Positions 62,214 to 64,000 of a stretch of DNA of 64,000 nt are shown here, piece by piece. The DNA is from CAVUCH01 sp963739995. Lineage in GTDB: Bacteria > Acidobacteriota > Vicinamibacteria > Vicinamibacterales > JAENWD01. The stretch is from positions 12,655-76,654 of the forward strand of contig CAVUCH010000008.1 in the NCBI GenBank assembly GCA_963739995.1. The letters run 5' to 3'. The translations under genes were made by a program, and so were the position numbers. Each line of letters begins with the position of its first letter. Position 1 is the first letter of the stretch. Below the pieces are notes generated by a model. The model searched no databases and was not told the origin of the DNA. It saw only the letters and a list, made by a program, of their open reading frames with translations.

Positions 62214-62516
62214 ATGCCACCACGTGGGGTCACGAGCACGAAGCGCAAGCGACAGTACAAGCACGTGAAGGAGTCGGAGCTCGAACGCGGCGTCGGTGAG
62301 GATCGAGCCGAGGAGATTGCCGCACGCACCGTCAACAAGCAGCGCGCCCAGAGCGGCGAGACGAAGGCGGCCCGCGGCGGGCGCAAGGCCTCAGGCGGTA
62401 AGAAGAAGGCGTCATCGCGCAGAGGCAGCGCTACATCGGCCAGCCGCTCCTCGGCGACGGCAAGCCACAAGTCACCGCCGGCGCGCGGTCGCAAGGCCGC
62501 CGCGAAGAAGCGCTGA
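62214..62516 (+). CDS. histone-H1-like basic protein with plasmid-stabilisation-type head
   Basis: 100 residues from the ATG at 62214, with GGGAGG nine bases before it. The head (STKRKRQYKHVKESELERGVGEDRAEEIAARTVNKQRAQSGE) matches small proteins annotated as plasmid stabilisation or ChaB-like. The tail is almost only K, A, S, R and G (KASGGKKKASSRRGS...KAAAKKR), like histone H1. Probably DNA-binding and nucleoid-associated. The 155-base gap upstream contains an imperfect hairpin (CCGGGTTCC...GGGAACCTGG) that may end the preceding gene. Confidence 0.7.
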   Translation: MPPRGVTSTKRKRQYKHVKESELERGVGEDRAEEIAARTVNKQRAQSGETKAARGGRKASGGKKKASSRRGSATSASRSSATASHKSPPARGRKAAAKKR

Positions 62517-62620
62517 CGCGTCCGCGCGACAGGAGCCCGCGAAATCGCCAGGGCGCCCCGACGGGGCGTCGCCGCGCGGCGTTCCGGCAACCCGGCTATC
62601 CTTGCGCACGAGGAGGATCG

Positions 62621-63958
62621 ATGCGCAAGCGCTGTGTCGCGTTCCTGTGGATGTCGTGTGTGCTCGTCCTGCCACTTCGAGCGCAGGATCTGCGGGAGCC
62701 GGCACTGCTGCCGTGGTCACAGCAGATCGCCGTCCGTGAAGCCTGGCTGCACAAGCGTCATGCACTGCTCCTCCCGATGATGCGGGCGCACGGGATCGGT
62801 ATGTGGATAGTCGTGAACGAAGAGTTCCACGACGACCCGCTCACCGAATTCGTTGCCCCGCCGCGGCCCTATGCAGGCAACCGCGACATCTTCGTCTTCG
62901 TGGATGCAGGTCAGGCCGGCCTGCGGCGGCTGGCGATCACGGGATACGCCGAGGAGGCCCTGAAGGCCTTTTTCGAGTCGCCGGACGACCCCGCCCCTCC
63001 AGATAAGGCGCTCGCCGACCTCTGGGCCCGTTTCAAGCCGGAAAAAATTGCGCTCGGCTTCGGTGGACGCCGCGGCGTCCAGCGGTCACTCACCAAGGAC
63101 ACGTACGAATTCCTTGCCGCGCACATGGGCCCGGAGGCCGCGTCGCGCTTCGTGCCGGCGGCCGACCTGATCGAGGAGTACCTGGACACCCGCATTCCCG
63201 AGGAGTTCGAGACCTACACGGCCCTCGTGCAATTGACGGATGTGCTCACACGCCGGGCGTTCTCGAACGAGGTCATCGTGCCGGGTCGGACCACCGTCGG
63301 CGATGTGCGGCGATGGCTCTTCGACGCACTCGGCGCCCGGGGCGTCCGCACGTGGTTCCAGCCCGACCTCCGTGTGCAGCGGAAGGGAACGTCCGGCGCG
63401 ACGTCCCGCGGCTTTCTCGCCGTTGCGCCCGAGTCCACCGTGATTGAACGCGGGGACGTCCTGCACGTCGACTTCGGCATCACGTACATGGGTCTCAACA
63501 GCGACTGGCAGAAGATGGCGTACGTGCTGCGGGAGCGAGAACCCGACGTGCCCGCGGGCCTGAAGCAAGCGATGGCGCACACAAACGCACTGCAGGACGC
63601 CGTGATGCGCGCTGCACGCCCCGGGCGCACCGGAGGCGAGGTGTATCAGCTCGCGATGGATGAGATGTCACATCGCGGCATCGAGGCGAAGATCTATTCG
63701 CACCCCATCGGCAACCAGGGCCACGGTCTCGGTGCCAGCATCGACTTCCGAGCCGCCCAGCGCGACGACATCGGCGCCACGCATGCGTCACGCGTGCGCA
63801 AGGGCTCCTACATGTCGATCGAGCTCAACACGGCCACGCCCGTGCCCGAGTGGGATGGTCAGAAGGTGTTCGTGATGATGGAGGACGATGCGTTCCTGAC
63901 CGACGAGGGATACCGGTTCTTCCGGCCCCGCCAGGAGGCGTGGTATGTCGTCCGATAG
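62621..63958 (+). CDS. secreted M24 metallopeptidase (Xaa-Pro aminopeptidase-like)
   Basis: 445 residues. Signal peptide (VAFLWMSCVLVLPLRAQ). An N-terminal creatinase-like domain (to about 220) precedes the pita-bread fold. Metal ligands can be read in HVDFGITYMGLNSDW near residue 285 (two aspartates), SHPIGNQGHGLGASIDF near 363 (histidine), SIELNTA near 402 and FVMMEDDAFLT near 418 (glutamates). It probably trims peptides with proline in the second position outside the cytoplasm. The last 42 bases of the window after its stop hold nothing. Confidence 0.87.
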   Translation: MRKRCVAFLWMSCVLVLPLRAQDLREPALLPWSQQIAVREAWLHKRHALLLPMMRAHGIGMWIVVNEEFHDDPLTEFVAPPRPYAGNRDIFVFVDAGQAGLRRLAITGYAEEALKAFFESPDDPAPPDKALADLWARFKPEKIALGFGGRRGVQRSLTKDTYEFLAAHMGPEAASRFVPAADLIEEYLDTRIPEEFETYTALVQLTDVLTRRAFSNEVIVPGRTTVGDVRRWLFDALGARGVRTWFQPDLRVQRKGTSGATSRGFLAVAPESTVIERGDVLHVDFGITYMGLNSDWQKMAYVLREREPDVPAGLKQAMAHTNALQDAVMRAARPGRTGGEVYQLAMDEMSHRGIEAKIYSHPIGNQGHGLGASIDFRAAQRDDIGATHASRVRKGSYMSIELNTATPVPEWDGQKVFVMMEDDAFLTDEGYRFFRPRQEAWYVVR

Positions 63959-64000
63959 CGCCGGCGCTCCAAACCGTCGGCGAACAGATCGGAAGGCCCT

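Overview
This is a 64 kb chromosomal window of high-GC bacterial DNA, densely coded on both strands. I infer an Acidobacteriota, probably of the class Vicinamibacteria. The grounds are a VWFA-related protein of the acidobacterial type, a TonB-dependent receptor with an N-terminal carboxypeptidase-regulatory-like domain, futalosine-pathway menaquinone genes, HEAT/TPR/OmpA-like accessory proteins, and very few canonical repeats or mobile genes. No rRNA, tRNA, insertion sequence, prophage or CRISPR array is visible.

Layout. 1-7.2 kb: mqnE (cut by the left edge) and mqnD of the futalosine menaquinone pathway flank a cobalamin-riboswitch-controlled vitamin B12 uptake operon (btuB-btuD-btuC-btuF). 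7.4-11.2 kb: a coupled trio of a degenerate HtrA-like PDZ protein and two cation/proton antiporters, closed by a 24-bp-stem bidirectional terminator. 11.2-15.4 kb: a sulfur-carrier cysteine-biosynthesis operon (cysM - mec - cysO::moeZ fusion - cysteine desulfurase). 15.6-21.6 kb: DJ-1/PfpI, ATP-grasp, a membrane-anchored MutS-like ATPase, a LolA-like protein, alkA and a SIMPL protein. 21.7-27.2 kb: a glutaredoxin with an in-frame UGA at the first redox-active position (candidate selenoprotein), a class III CoA-transferase, ubiE/menG, gph, and divergent queD/queC. 27.3-34.6 kb: DUF5615, a deoxyhypusine-synthase-like enzyme, an HD-GYP/GAF/GGDEF regulator, a flavin reductase, a BON lipoprotein and fabI. 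34.7-43.9 kb: a complete arginine pathway as two divergent units (argR-argG-argH and argC-argB-argD-argA-argJ-argF) around a shared control region. 44-64 kb: acyl-CoA ligase, DUF2339, MFS, 5-oxoprolinase subunit A, a candidate structured RNA, a DndB/DGQHR protein, OsmC, dipeptidase, VWA, KDPG aldolase, HEAT, a proline-racemase-family enzyme, a histone-deacetylase-like amidohydrolase, TPR, a Gly/Tyr/Arg repeat protein with a sigma-54-like promoter, a histone-H1-like basic protein and an M24 peptidase.

How the parts fit. Menaquinone synthesis is represented three times (mqnE, mqnD, and ubiE/menG for the final methylation). The cysteine operon contains what is needed to move sulfur from a desulfurase to a carrier thiocarboxylate and then to cysteine. 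The arginine locus carries the biosynthetic genes from N-acetylglutamate to arginine plus their repressor.

Two cautions. Four conserved genes (btuB, argG, an MFS transporter and a HEAT protein) carry single-base indels in otherwise intact frames, so the assembly probably contains occasional indel errors. Two small repeat families, a palindrome built on GCCGGGACT/AGTCCCGGC and a TGGGCGG heptamer tandem array, are spread between genes. Several genes have a TANNNT -10 element only 5-8 bases before the start codon and no Shine-Dalgarno, which suggests leaderless transcripts.
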